From positions 1 to 13,616 of the forward strand of contig DASVSL010000014.1 in the NCBI GenBank assembly GCA_036388095.1: DNA of 13,616 bases. The letters are read 5' to 3'. The notes under the pieces are model-generated. The model had not been told where the DNA came from. It made no database searches and saw only the letters and a list, made by a program, of their open reading frames with translations. Shown piece after piece: positions 6,649-13,616 of the stretch. Each line of letters starts with the position of its first letter. The stretch's first letter is position 1. Source of the DNA: DASVSL01 sp036388095 (lineage in GTDB: Bacteria; Patescibacteriota; Saccharimonadia; Saccharimonadales; Saccharimonadaceae). The translations under genes were made by a program, and so were the position numbers.

Positions 6649-8631
6649 GTGCCATTCAGACTTCAAAGTGAGTATCAACCAACCGGTGACCAACCGTCGG
6701 CTATCGCGCAACTGCTCGATGGCCTAAATAAGGGCGAAAAAGCCCAGACCCTGCTGGGTGTGACGGGTAGTGGTAAAACGTTTACGATGGCCAATATCAT
6801 TCAGGACCGTCAGGTGCCGACCCTCGTGCTGGCTCACAATAAAACCCTGGCCGCGCAATTATTTTCAGAGTTCAAAAGCTTTTTCCCCGATAACGACGTT
6901 CATTATTTCGTTAGTTATTTCGATTATTATCAGCCCGAGGCCTACATGGTCAGTAGTGACACTTTCATTGAGAAAGACAGCAAAATCAATGAAGAAATCG
7001 ATCGGCTGCGTCACGCTGCGACGGCCGCGCTACTCAGCCGACGTGATGTAATCATCGTCGCCAGTGTCAGCTGTATCTATGGTATCGGCTCGGTTGACGA
7101 CTATGGTGGCATGGCGATGACCGTTAAAACACATGAGCGACGCTCGCGCGACAAGTTTTTGCGCCACTTAACCGACATTCAGTACCATCGCAATGATATC
7201 GATTTTGCCCGGGCAACCTTTCGTGTTCGGGGCGACGTCGTCGACGTCTTTCCGGCTGGGGCAGAAACAGCCTATCGGATCGAGTTTTTTGGTGATGAAA
7301 TCGACCGTATTACCGAAATTAGCCCGCTGACCGGTGAAATTATTCGTGAACCACCCGAAGTCAAGATTTTTCCGAGTAGTCACTACGTCACCCCACAAGA
7401 CAAATTACAAAGTGCGATCATCCGCATCAAAGACGAACTAAAAGAGCGGCTTGAATATTATCGCCGTCACGACAAGTTTCTCGAGGCGCAGCGGATTGAA
7501 CAGCGGACACGCTATGATCTTGAGTTGCTCGAAGAAACCGGCTTTGTCAAAGGTATCGAGAACTATAGTCGCTACCTGACGAACCGCGAACCGGGCGAGC
7601 AACCGGCGACGCTGATGGATTATTTTCCAGACGACTTTTTGCTCATGGTCGACGAAAGCCACATGACAATTCCGCAGGTGCGCGGCATGTATAACGGCGA
7701 CCGCGCCCGCAAAGAAGTTCTCGTCGAGCACGGGTTTCGATTGCCAAGCGCGCTCGATAACCGGCCACTGACGTTTCCAGAGTTCGAGCGACATATCAAC
7801 CAGGCGATTTTCGTCAGTGCGACACCGGCCGATTACGAGCTTAACCGTAGCCCAGCGCCGGCCGAGCAGGTGATCCGGCCGACGGGACTACTCGACCCGC
7901 CGATCGAAGTTCGTCCGATTGATGGGCAGATTGACGACCTGATCAAAGAGATTAAAGCTCGTATCGTCGACGGACAACGCGTCCTGGTGACGACGCTGAC
8001 TAAGCGCATGGCAGAAGACCTGAGCGCTTATTTGATCGAACTGAATATCAAGACCGCCTACATCCATAGCGATATTGATACGCTTGAGCGCGGTGATATT
8101 CTGCGCGATCTTCGGCTGGGCGTTTATGACGTCTTAGTCGGTATCAACTTGCTACGTGAAGGTCTGGATTTGCCAGAAGTCAGCCTGGTGGCGATCATGG
8201 ATGCGGACAAAGAAGGTTTTTTGCGTAGTACCAGCGCTCTGGTGCAAACGATTGGCCGCGCGGCTCGTCACGAACATGGCCGCGTCATTATGTACGCCGA
8301 CCACATTACCGACAGTATGCGGGCCGCCCTAGACGAGACCGACCGGCGGCGCGAAAAACAGGACGCTTACAACAAAGCCCATAACATCACCCCGAAGGGC
8401 GTTGATAAGGCGATAGACGAAGGCCTACGCGCCATCATCCCGCAAAAAGAAGGCGACGATAAAAAGGGCGCCAAATTGAACCTCAAAAAAATTCCGAAAG
8501 ACGAATATCCGGCGCTGATTCGAGAACTGACGGCGCAAATGGAACTAGCCAGCGCCAATTTACAGTTCGAGCACGCGGCTGAGCTACGCGATACGATCAA
8601 TGACATTAAATCGACGATGAAACTCGCCTAA
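6649..8631 (+). CDS. uvrB: UvrABC excision repair system, subunit UvrB
   Basis: 660 residues, the standard length. UvrB is the damage-verifying helicase-like ATPase of nucleotide excision repair; it is loaded by UvrA and recruits UvrC. Visible: the Q-motif region (QPTGDQPSAI), Walker A GVTGSGKT at 37-44 with Lys43, the damage-probing beta-hairpin with the YFDYYQPEAY stretch, the Walker B-like VDESH (Asp335, Glu336), helicase motifs V and VI (REGLDLPEVSLV; QTIGRAARH), and the C-terminal UVR domain that contacts UvrC (about 622-660). The start is GTG 12 bases after the previous stop; the N-terminus matches family members from there. uvrA and uvrC are not in the window. It may be co-transcribed with pfkB and the LOG fusion or have its own weak promoter. 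Confidence 0.98.
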   Translation: MPFRLQSEYQPTGDQPSAIAQLLDGLNKGEKAQTLLGVTGSGKTFTMANIIQDRQVPTLVLAHNKTLAAQLFSEFKSFFPDNDVHYFVSYFDYYQPEAYMVSSDTFIEKDSKINEEIDRLRHAATAALLSRRDVIIVASVSCIYGIGSVDDYGGMAMTVKTHERRSRDKFLRHLTDIQYHRNDIDFARATFRVRGDVVDVFPAGAETAYRIEFFGDEIDRITEISPLTGEIIREPPEVKIFPSSHYVTPQDKLQSAIIRIKDELKERLEYYRRHDKFLEAQRIEQRTRYDLELLEETGFVKGIENYSRYLTNREPGEQPATLMDYFPDDFLLMVDESHMTIPQVRGMYNGDRARKEVLVEHGFRLPSALDNRPLTFPEFERHINQAIFVSATPADYELNRSPAPAEQVIRPTGLLDPPIEVRPIDGQIDDLIKEIKARIVDGQRVLVTTLTKRMAEDLSAYLIELNIKTAYIHSDIDTLERGDILRDLRLGVYDVLVGINLLREGLDLPEVSLVAIMDADKEGFLRSTSALVQTIGRAARHEHGRVIMYADHITDSMRAALDETDRRREKQDAYNKAHNITPKGVDKAIDEGLRAIIPQKEGDDKKGAKLNLKKIPKDEYPALIRELTAQMELASANLQFEHAAELRDTINDIKSTMKLA

Positions 8632-8692
8632 ATAGTCGAACCACAAGTGAGGCAGATACTTCTGTGTCGTGGCGATACTTAGCTCTGACATC

Positions 8693-8701
8693 TGTTATAC
8701 T
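8693..8701 (+). promoter_or_regulatory. Extended -10 promoter of the gatCAB operon, near-leaderless
   Basis: TGTTATACT ends eight bases before the gatC ATG at 8710. There is no Shine-Dalgarno in between. The 78-base gap between uvrB and gatC holds nothing else that I can support; no clear intrinsic terminator for uvrB is seen. Confidence 0.6.
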
Positions 8702-8709
8702 GGACGTTT

Positions 8710-9003
8710 ATGAGCGATATTAGCACTGCCGATATACAAAAACTCGCGAGTCTTAGCGCGCTACCACTAAGTGACGAGCAGGTGACCGCACTTCAAACTG
8801 ATATCCAAAATATTTTAGGCTACGTCGAGCAACTATCGGTTGCCGATACGGCCGGTGTCGAGCCGACCTACGACGTTCATGGCCTGCATAGCGTCACGCG
8901 TGCCGACGCGGTCATTGATTACGGCGTCAGCCAGGCGGAATTACTACAAAACGCCCCTGAACAGGACGGTGGCAGTATCGTCGTTCCAAGGGTGCTGGAA
9001 TGA
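8710..9003 (+). CDS. gatC: Asp-tRNA(Asn)/Glu-tRNA(Gln) amidotransferase subunit C
   Basis: 97 residues, normal for GatC. It wraps around GatA and holds it to GatB in the enzyme that converts misacylated Glu-tRNA(Gln) and Asp-tRNA(Asn) to the correct aminoacyl-tRNAs. Family features: the N-terminal IQKLASLSALPLSDEQ helix, the ILGYVEQL stretch and the VEPTYDVHG turn followed by RAD, then the Pro-Glu region near the C-terminus. It opens the operon directly behind a near-leaderless promoter, and its TGA overlaps the ATG of gatA (ATGA), so the two are coupled. Confidence 0.95.
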   Translation: MSDISTADIQKLASLSALPLSDEQVTALQTDIQNILGYVEQLSVADTAGVEPTYDVHGLHSVTRADAVIDYGVSQAELLQNAPEQDGGSIVVPRVLE

Positions 9004-10385
9004 CCATCGCCGAAGCGAAGCAGGCGGTCGATGATACTTCGGCGAAAGCAGTCATAACAGCCGCTCTTGCACGGGCCAAACATGATCCGGATCACGCCTT
9101 ATTGAGCTTACTCGAAGATCGTGCTTTACAGCGGGCCGATGCGATAGATGCCCGTCGTAAACATGGGGATGAAATCGGTCCGCTGGCTGGTGTGCCGTTC
9201 GTCGCCAAAGATAATTTTTTGACATTCGGTGGAATGTCGACAGCAGCGGCCAAGCTGCTCGGTAACTTTGAGGCACCGTTTCAAGCCAAAGCCATTGAGC
9301 GACTTGAGGCTGCCGGAGCCATTTGCATCGCCAAAGCCAATCTGGATGCCTTTGCTCATGGTGGTAGCACCGAAAATAGTGCGTATGGCCCGACGACCAA
9401 CCCGCACGACGCGTCACGGGTTGCCGGTGGTAGCTCGGGTGGATCGGCTGCCTGTGTCGCACGAGGAATCGTCCCCTTCGCATTAGGAACAGATACCGGT
9501 GGTTCGATTCGCCAGCCAGCCAGCTTTTGTGGCGTTGTCGGGCTCAAGCCGACCTACGGTTCGGTGAGCCGCTGGGGCGTCGTTGCTATGGCGAGCAGTA
9601 CTGATGTGATCGGTCCGCTGACGACGACGAGTGGCGATGCGTTGACTGTCATGGAGGTCATTGCTGGCCAAGATGAAAAAGACGGCACAACGATCACGTC
9701 CCCGTATGCATCGACCGATACTGCGCCGGTCAAGAAAATTGGTCTCATCACAGAATGGCTGAGTGATGGTGTCGACGAGGAAGTCAGGCGTACCGTCATG
9801 GCGCGAGTTGAGCAATTACGCAGCGGTGGGTACGACGTCGAGGAAGTGTCGCTTCCGTCGCTCAAACATGCATTAGCGGTCTACTACGTCATCGTTCCGG
9901 CCGAAATTGCCTCCAACCTGGCGCGGTTCGATGGCATTCGTTATGGGGCTCGGCCGGATAGTCTCACCGAACTTGGAGCAGTGTACGAACAAACCAGGGC
10001 GACCGGCTTTATGCCAGAGAACATGCGCCGCATTATGATTGGTAATTACGTGCTCTCGAGCGGTTACTACGACGCGTATTTTCGTCAGGCAGCCAAGGTC
10101 CGGACGCTTATTATTCAAGAATTTGATCGAGTGCTCAGTGAGTATGACCTGCTGATTGGCCCGGTCGCACCGACGCCTGCATTTGCGTTGGGCCAAAACA
10201 CTCATGATCCACTTAGTATGTACCTCGCCGACCAAATGACGGTCAGCGCTAGCTTGGCGGGACTGCCAGCTCTCAGCGTGCCATTGTCGGTCACGGGGCT
10301 TCCGATCGGGTTGCAAATCATTGGACGGCGCGCAAAAGACCGCCAACTGCTCGCCTTTGCCAGTCAGATGGAGATGAGCGCATGA
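9000..10385 (+). CDS. gatA: Asp-tRNA(Asn)/Glu-tRNA(Gln) amidotransferase subunit A (amidase)
   Basis: 461 residues, slightly short for GatA (often about 480). This is the glutaminase subunit that releases ammonia for transfer to the acyl-tRNA on GatB. It belongs to the amidase signature family, with a complete Ser-Ser-Lys triad: Lys70 in VAKDNF, Ser145 in GGSSGGSAA and the nucleophile Ser169 in DTGGSIRQP. The spacings of 75 and 24 residues equal those of characterised GatA. Other family blocks are GRMSxx-like replacement GGMSTAAAKLLGNF, GLKPTYGSVSRWG and the late AGLPALSVP. Starts at the ATGA overlap with gatC and ends at another ATGA overlap with the following small gene. Confidence 0.97.
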   Translation: MTIAEAKQAVDDTSAKAVITAALARAKHDPDHALLSLLEDRALQRADAIDARRKHGDEIGPLAGVPFVAKDNFLTFGGMSTAAAKLLGNFEAPFQAKAIERLEAAGAICIAKANLDAFAHGGSTENSAYGPTTNPHDASRVAGGSSGGSAACVARGIVPFALGTDTGGSIRQPASFCGVVGLKPTYGSVSRWGVVAMASSTDVIGPLTTTSGDALTVMEVIAGQDEKDGTTITSPYASTDTAPVKKIGLITEWLSDGVDEEVRRTVMARVEQLRSGGYDVEEVSLPSLKHALAVYYVIVPAEIASNLARFDGIRYGARPDSLTELGAVYEQTRATGFMPENMRRIMIGNYVLSSGYYDAYFRQAAKVRTLIIQEFDRVLSEYDLLIGPVAPTPAFALGQNTHDPLSMYLADQMTVSASLAGLPALSVPLSVTGLPIGLQIIGRRAKDRQLLAFASQMEMSA

Positions 10386-10795
10386 ACGACCTTGTCATTA
10401 TTCTTTTCCTTGCTGTCGTCGTGATCGGCGTTGGCTTACTGGTACTCATTTCAGTCACGCGCAAAGGCCCGTCAAAACTCGATCAAGAAAAATACCGCAG
10501 TCGGTGGCTGGCGATTACTGGTAGTACGACCGAAACGGCCGAAAGTTGGCAATTTGCCGTCATCAATGCCGATAAGTTGCTTGACCAAGCGCTAAAAGAA
10601 CGTGGTCTACGCGGAGAGACAATGGGCGAGCGGCTGAAACAGTCTAAAGGCCACCTGAGCCAGTTAGACGCTGTCTGGAAAGCGCACAAGCTCCGTAACC
10701 GGATCGCACATGATGACGGCACGGTGTCAAAACGCGAATCTGCCAAAGCGCTCGAGACGTTCAAACGAGCCCTGCAAGACATGGGGGCGCTCTGA
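10382..10795 (+). CDS. Small membrane-anchored protein with a HEPN-like RNxxxH motif, inside the gat operon
   Basis: 137 residues. Residues 4-25 form one transmembrane helix, then a Lys/Arg-rich turn points to the rest being cytoplasmic. The soluble part is predicted helical and ends with KLRNRIAHDDG (Arg105, Asn106, His110) followed by a long amphipathic helix. Arg-x4-His with a polar residue after the arginine is the signature of HEPN domains, which include many RNases and nucleotide-binding partners. I infer a HEPN-like fold; sequence alone does not show nuclease activity. The gene is locked between gatA and gatB by ATGA and TGATG overlaps, so it is co-translated with the amidotransferase. 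It is not one of the standard Gat subunits. No specific named family is recognised. Confidence 0.85.
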   Translation: MNDLVIILFLAVVVIGVGLLVLISVTRKGPSKLDQEKYRSRWLAITGSTTETAESWQFAVINADKLLDQALKERGLRGETMGERLKQSKGHLSQLDAVWKAHKLRNRIAHDDGTVSKRESAKALETFKRALQDMGAL

Positions 10796-12234
10796 TGAAA
10801 CAAGAACTGATGCAACGGTACCGTCCAACGATTGGTATTGAATGTCACGTCCAGCTCGCCACGACGACTAAGTTATTTTCGGGCGCGGATAACGACGCCC
10901 GTGACCGTCATCCGAACACGACCGTCAGTCCGATTTGCTTCGGCTTACCCGGCGTATTACCTGTTCTCAACGAGCAAGCAATCGAGCTGGCGATCAAGGC
11001 CGGACTAGCGTTGAATGCTGATGTTCCCGAACTGAGCCGGTTCGAGCGTAAACATTATTTTTACCCAGATTTGCCCAAAGGGTACCAGATCACACAGCTG
11101 GCTGAGCCGGTCATTGTCGGTGGGAACGTGAACGCAGAAATGCTCGACGGTGCGACGCTTTCGGTCCGGATTCACCACGCGCACCTCGAAGAAGACGCCG
11201 GTAAACTCACGCACCCGACGGGGCAAGCCCGGAGCCTCGTCGACCTGAACCGAGCCGGTACACCGCTTATCGAAATAGTGTCTGAGCCCGATATGCACAG
11301 TCCAGCCGAAGCAAGAGCCTACGTCACTGAACTGTATCGCCTGATGACATTTGCCGGTGTGACCCGCGGAGATTTGTATCACGGCAATATGCGTTTCGAC
11401 GTCAATATTTCCCTGGCCGATCACGACGCGACAACACTCGGTACCAGGGCGGAAATCAAGAATCTTAATAGTTTTCGGGCGGTTGAACGCGCGGCTGAGT
11501 ATGAATGGGGACGGCAAGCTGAACTGCTGGCTGCCGGTAAGACAATCGTGCAGGAAACTCGCGGCTGGAACGAGGACGCCGGACGAACGTTTTCGCAGCG
11601 GAGCAAGTCTGACGCCCATGATTACCGCTATTTTCCCGATCCAGATATTCCGCCTGTCCGTATCAGCCGCCAGACGATCGAGCGCGTCCGACAGACTATG
11701 CCGCACTTACCTGACGAGTACCGTCGACTCTTACAGCCGCTCGGCCTCGACCGAGCGGTCATTACGACGCTCCTCAGCGATCGCCGGATTGCAGATATTG
11801 TCCTTGCGGTGCTTGGCGCCAGTGAAGCGTCAGACGCCAAGCGCGTGGCGCTATGGTACGTCGGCGCTGGCGACGAGGTGACTATGCCGCTTGTCGGCGA
11901 TATTGCATCTCGTTTGCTCGAGCTGTCACATATGACCAAGGCTGGTGAGCTGAGTTCAACGGCAGCGAAGGCCGTTTTTGCTGAACTTGCACGTAGCGAC
12001 GAGTCGGCCAGGGGCATCGCCCAGCGACTTGACCTGCTGCAACTAAACGACGAAGCTGCAGTGATCGAGGTAGTCGAAGCCGTCCTGAACGACCCGGCTT
12101 CAGCCAAAGCACTCGCTGATATCACGTCTGGGAATGATAAAGCGATCGGCTACCTCGTCGGGCAGGTAATGAAACAGAGTCGCGGCAAAGCCGATCCGGC
12201 AATCGCCACACGGCTGCTAAAGGAGCGTATTTGA
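10795..12234 (+). CDS. gatB: Asp-tRNA(Asn)/Glu-tRNA(Gln) amidotransferase subunit B
   Basis: 479 residues, full length. GatB binds the misacylated tRNA, phosphorylates the acyl group and accepts ammonia from GatA. Landmarks: IGIECHVQL (13-21), NTTVSPICFGLPGVLPVLN, KHYFYPDLPKGYQITQ, LEEDAG, DLNRAGTPLIEIVSEPD, the NMRFDVNIS block (usually RCDAN in the family), KNLNSFRAVERA, and DYRYFPDPDIPP. The C-terminal YqeY-like tRNA-binding domain runs from about residue 330 to the end. The four-cysteine zinc site of some GatB proteins is reduced to a single Cys48, as also occurs in other zinc-free GatB lineages. ATG 10795 overlaps the previous stop; ATG 10810 is an in-frame alternative. The TGA stop lies at the edge of the next promoter. 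Confidence 0.97.
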   Translation: MKQELMQRYRPTIGIECHVQLATTTKLFSGADNDARDRHPNTTVSPICFGLPGVLPVLNEQAIELAIKAGLALNADVPELSRFERKHYFYPDLPKGYQITQLAEPVIVGGNVNAEMLDGATLSVRIHHAHLEEDAGKLTHPTGQARSLVDLNRAGTPLIEIVSEPDMHSPAEARAYVTELYRLMTFAGVTRGDLYHGNMRFDVNISLADHDATTLGTRAEIKNLNSFRAVERAAEYEWGRQAELLAAGKTIVQETRGWNEDAGRTFSQRSKSDAHDYRYFPDPDIPPVRISRQTIERVRQTMPHLPDEYRRLLQPLGLDRAVITTLLSDRRIADIVLAVLGASEASDAKRVALWYVGAGDEVTMPLVGDIASRLLELSHMTKAGELSSTAAKAVFAELARSDESARGIAQRLDLLQLNDEAAVIEVVEAVLNDPASAKALADITSGNDKAIGYLVGQVMKQSRGKADPAIATRLLKERI

Positions 12235-12238
12235 CGTA

Positions 12239-12264
12239 TTGACATTGCCGTTTCGTGGTATACT
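12239..12264 (+). promoter_or_regulatory. Promoter of the small membrane protein pair
   Basis: TTGACA (12239-12244), a consensus -35, is followed by the extended -10 TGGTATACT (12256-12264). The spacer to TATACT is only 14 bases; a shifted -10 TACTAA (12261-12266) would give 16. The promoter begins five bases after the gatB stop. Confidence 0.6.
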
Positions 12265-12295
12265 AATCTCAGTAAAATTTATTTCTGAACTACAC

Positions 12296-12302
12296 TAAGG
12301 AG
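12296..12302 (+). promoter_or_regulatory. Shine-Dalgarno of the 79-residue membrane protein gene
   Basis: TAAGGAG lies five bases before ATG 12308, on a leader of roughly 35 bases after the promoter. It is among the best ribosome sites in the window. Confidence 0.75.
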
Positions 12303-12307
12303 CCCTC

Positions 12308-12547
12308 ATGGACGCACTACAAATTCTTGTCATTATCTTGTCAATCTTTTTGGCACTCTTTTTGCTGCTTGCGATCGTCCTGATCGCTCTATTAATCAAA
12401 GTGACAAAACAAATCAAGACCGTTACTAACACTGCTCAATCGGCGGCAAACCAGATCAACAACATTGCGACAAACGCCAGCAAGGTCACCAGCCCGGCCC
12501 TGATGATCAAAATGGTGGCTGATCAGATCAAGCGCTTCAAGAAATAG
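12308..12547 (+). CDS. Small single-helix membrane protein, uncharacterised
   Basis: 79 residues. One long hydrophobic helix (about 4-30) is followed by a Lys-rich junction and a polar, Ala/Asn/Thr-rich segment that reads as amphipathic or coiled helix, ending in KRFKK. The charge pattern suggests the C-terminal part is cytoplasmic. It loosely resembles DUF948/YtxG-type small membrane proteins, but I cannot assign it. It has its own promoter and a strong Shine-Dalgarno and is followed four bases later by another small membrane protein gene, so the two probably work together. Confidence 0.85.
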   Translation: MDALQILVIILSIFLALFLLLAIVLIALLIKVTKQIKTVTNTAQSAANQINNIATNASKVTSPALMIKMVADQIKRFKK

Positions 12548-12551
12548 TACG

Positions 12552-12851
12552 ATGGGACGCCTCAAAGCGGCTCTGAAGCAAAAGAAAGATGAACGCGACG
12601 TGAAGAATGAAAAGGAAGCGAAAAAAGCCGTCCTGGAAGAACTTTTCAATGACATTTACCATGAACGCGGTAAGATCTATAAAGTCAATTTCGTTCGCGG
12701 AATCTTATTTGGTGCCGGTAGCGCCCTCGGCGGCACGGTCGTCATTGCGTTGATTGTCTGGGCGCTATCACTATTCGTCCACATCCCAGTCATCGGTAAC
12801 ACGTTCCAGAATGCCCAACAATCCATTGAGCAGGGTACTCAGACTCAGTAA
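12552..12851 (+). CDS. Small membrane protein, DUF5665-like
   Basis: 99 residues. A highly charged Lys/Glu-rich helix (1-45) precedes FVRGILFGAGSALGGTVV (47-64), a Gly-rich entry into one membrane helix (about 51-75), then HIPVIG and a polar tail. The RG(I/L)xFGxGSxLG...P(V/I)IG pattern is what I recall for the DUF5665 family; this is recognition from memory. The role is unknown. It starts four bases after the upstream membrane gene without its own clear Shine-Dalgarno, which suggests coupling. It ends 30 bases before dnaE, whose promoter follows at once. Confidence 0.82.
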   Translation: MGRLKAALKQKKDERDVKNEKEAKKAVLEELFNDIYHERGKIYKVNFVRGILFGAGSALGGTVVIALIVWALSLFVHIPVIGNTFQNAQQSIEQGTQTQ

Positions 12852-12865
12852 TCGCGCGCTCGTCT

Positions 12866-12874
12866 TGCTATAAT
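12866..12874 (+). promoter_or_regulatory. Consensus extended -10 promoter of dnaE, near-leaderless
   Basis: TGCTATAAT is a perfect extended -10 ending seven bases before the dnaE ATG at 12882, so transcription is expected to begin at or next to the A of the ATG. A GGTGGA touching the start codon is too close to act as a normal Shine-Dalgarno. Confidence 0.65.
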
Positions 12875-12881
12875 CGGTGGA

Positions 12882-13616
12882 ATGGACACGCCGACACAAA
12901 CAGTACAACCAACCACACCAAAAACGGCACTGTCGCCTGCCGATTACGTTCACCTGCATAACCACACGCATCATAGTTTGCTAGATGGGCTAACAAAGGT
13001 TGAAGCGCTCGTCGATAGGGTAAAGGAGCTCGGCATGAGTGCGGTCGCGATGACCGATCACGGCACGCTATCGGGTGCGATTGAATTCTATAAAGCCTGC
13101 AAAGCGCAGGATATCAAGCCGATCATCGGTATCGAGACGTACGTTGCCGCCAGGACGATTCATGACCGTGACCCGGCGAAAGACAGGGCGCGGTATCACT
13201 TGATTTTGCTGGCCATGAACAACGTCGGCTATCAAAACCTGATGTACCTTAGTACCACGGCCAACCTGGAAGGCGTCTACTATAAGCCACGAGTCGACCA
13301 TGATCTGCTGGAAAAACACAGCGAAGGGTTAATCGCCCTGTCCGCCTGTGCCGGTGGTGAGCTTGGCGAAAATCTTCGTGCCGGTAACTACGACGAAGCG
13401 AAACGTCTTGCTCAGTGGTACAAGGGCGTCTTTGGTGACCGGTACTACTTCGAAATCCAGGACCACGATAGCTGGGACGTGCAAAAAAAGATCAACGAAG
13501 GTCTGTTTCAGCTAAGTGACGAACTTGGGATTGGCTGCGTCATATCGAGCGATGCACATTACTTAAGCGATGCAGATCAACAGGCGCACGAGATTTTGCT
13601 GTGCGTGGGAACGGGC
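12882..13616 (+). CDS. dnaE: DNA polymerase III alpha subunit, 5' part (PHP domain), cut by the window edge
   Basis: The first 245 codons of a frame that runs off the right edge. After a short Thr/Pro/Gln-rich leader (1-20) comes the PHP domain found at the N-terminus of replicative polymerase DnaE: VHLHNHTHHSLLDG (His26, His28), MTDHG (Asp59, His60), LIALSACAGGELGE, and SSDAHY (Asp224, His226), then the start of AHEILLCVGTG. Intact histidine and aspartate ligands suggest a metal-binding PHP domain, which in some DnaE proteins gives proofreading or pyrophosphatase function; activity here is inferred. The family is usually over 1,000 residues. ATG 12882 is chosen because it follows the -10 at leaderless spacing and is the first codon before the PHP domain. 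Confidence 0.95.
   Translation, partial: MDTPTQTVQPTTPKTALSPADYVHLHNHTHHSLLDGLTKVEALVDRVKELGMSAVAMTDHGTLSGAIEFYKACKAQDIKPIIGIETYVAARTIHDRDPAKDRARYHLILLAMNNVGYQNLMYLSTTANLEGVYYKPRVDHDLLEKHSEGLIALSACAGGELGENLRAGNYDEAKRLAQWYKGVFGDRYYFEIQDHDSWDVQKKINEGLFQLSDELGIGCVISSDAHYLSDADQQAHEILLCVGTG

Noticed and set aside
8632..8709. Intrinsic terminator between uvrB and gatC
   Set aside because: Only a four-pair stem (CAGA-TACT-TCTG) without a T tract could be found; this is within chance expectation.
11005..11706. Minus-strand open frame of 233 codons within gatB
   Set aside because: It lies wholly inside a strongly conserved gene, has no ribosome site or recognisable domain, and is explained by the codon composition of the opposite strand. 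The same holds for the long minus-strand frames at 9873-10346 and 11628-12125.
1..13616. Recoding of TGA as glycine (as in Absconditabacteria/Gracilibacteria)
   Set aside because: TGA ends the transketolase N subunit, gatC, gatA, the HEPN-like gene and gatB at family-consistent lengths and never occurs inside the assigned frames.
1..13616. CRISPR array, transposon ends, attachment sites or tRNA genes
   Set aside because: No direct repeats with regular spacers, no transposase or integrase frame, no long terminal inverted repeats and no cloverleaf-like sequence with a TTCGA arm were found by reading the gaps.

Overview
The window reads as chromosomal core-genome DNA from a member of the Candidate Phyla Radiation (Patescibacteria), most likely Candidatus Saccharibacteria (TM7). 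This is an inference. It rests on tightly packed genes with overlapping start and stop codons, TGA used as an ordinary stop (so not the recoded Absconditabacteria/Gracilibacteria), a split transketolase next to a class II aldolase and a PfkB kinase, a complete gatCAB operon, and a single-helix membrane anchor on the one exported protein. No rRNA, tRNA, CRISPR array, insertion sequence or phage gene is visible, and no stretch longer than about 110 bases lacks a gene.

Layout from left to right. Bases 1-1343 hold the end of the transketolase N-terminal subunit and the whole C-terminal subunit, joined by an ATGA overlap. Bases 1358-2542 (minus strand) encode a membrane-anchored or secreted parallel beta-helix protein that runs convergent to transketolase and divergent from the aldolase. 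Bases 2639-3550 encode a class II fructose-bisphosphate aldolase. Bases 3663-8631 form a compact unit: a PfkB-family sugar or nucleoside kinase, a 664-residue protein with a C-terminal LOG-family domain fused to about 430 residues I do not recognise, and UvrB. Bases 8710-12234 are gatC, gatA, a small membrane protein with a HEPN-like RNxxxH motif, and gatB, every junction overlapping. Bases 12308-12851 encode two small single-helix membrane proteins. From 12882 to the right edge is the 5' part of dnaE (PHP domain), cut by the window.

Regulation is unusually readable. Five start-proximal sites carry an extended -10 element of the form TGnTATA(C/A)T. In front of pfkB, gatC and dnaE the element lies only 7-9 bases before the start codon with no convincing Shine-Dalgarno, which suggests leaderless or nearly leaderless mRNAs. 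In front of the aldolase and the 79-residue membrane protein it lies farther upstream and a clear GGAG-type ribosome site follows. Genes inside operons are coupled by overlaps or by a Shine-Dalgarno in the preceding gene.

Functionally, the left half is central carbon metabolism (non-oxidative pentose phosphate pathway and lower glycolysis) and the right half is information processing (tRNA amidation, excision repair, replication). The most interesting unexplained items are the LOG fusion and its pairing with a PfkB kinase, the HEPN-like protein embedded in gatCAB, and the recurrent leaderless promoter design. A possible metabolic reading is that the PfkB kinase and the LOG domain feed ribose 5-phosphate from nucleosides into transketolase; this is a hypothesis only.
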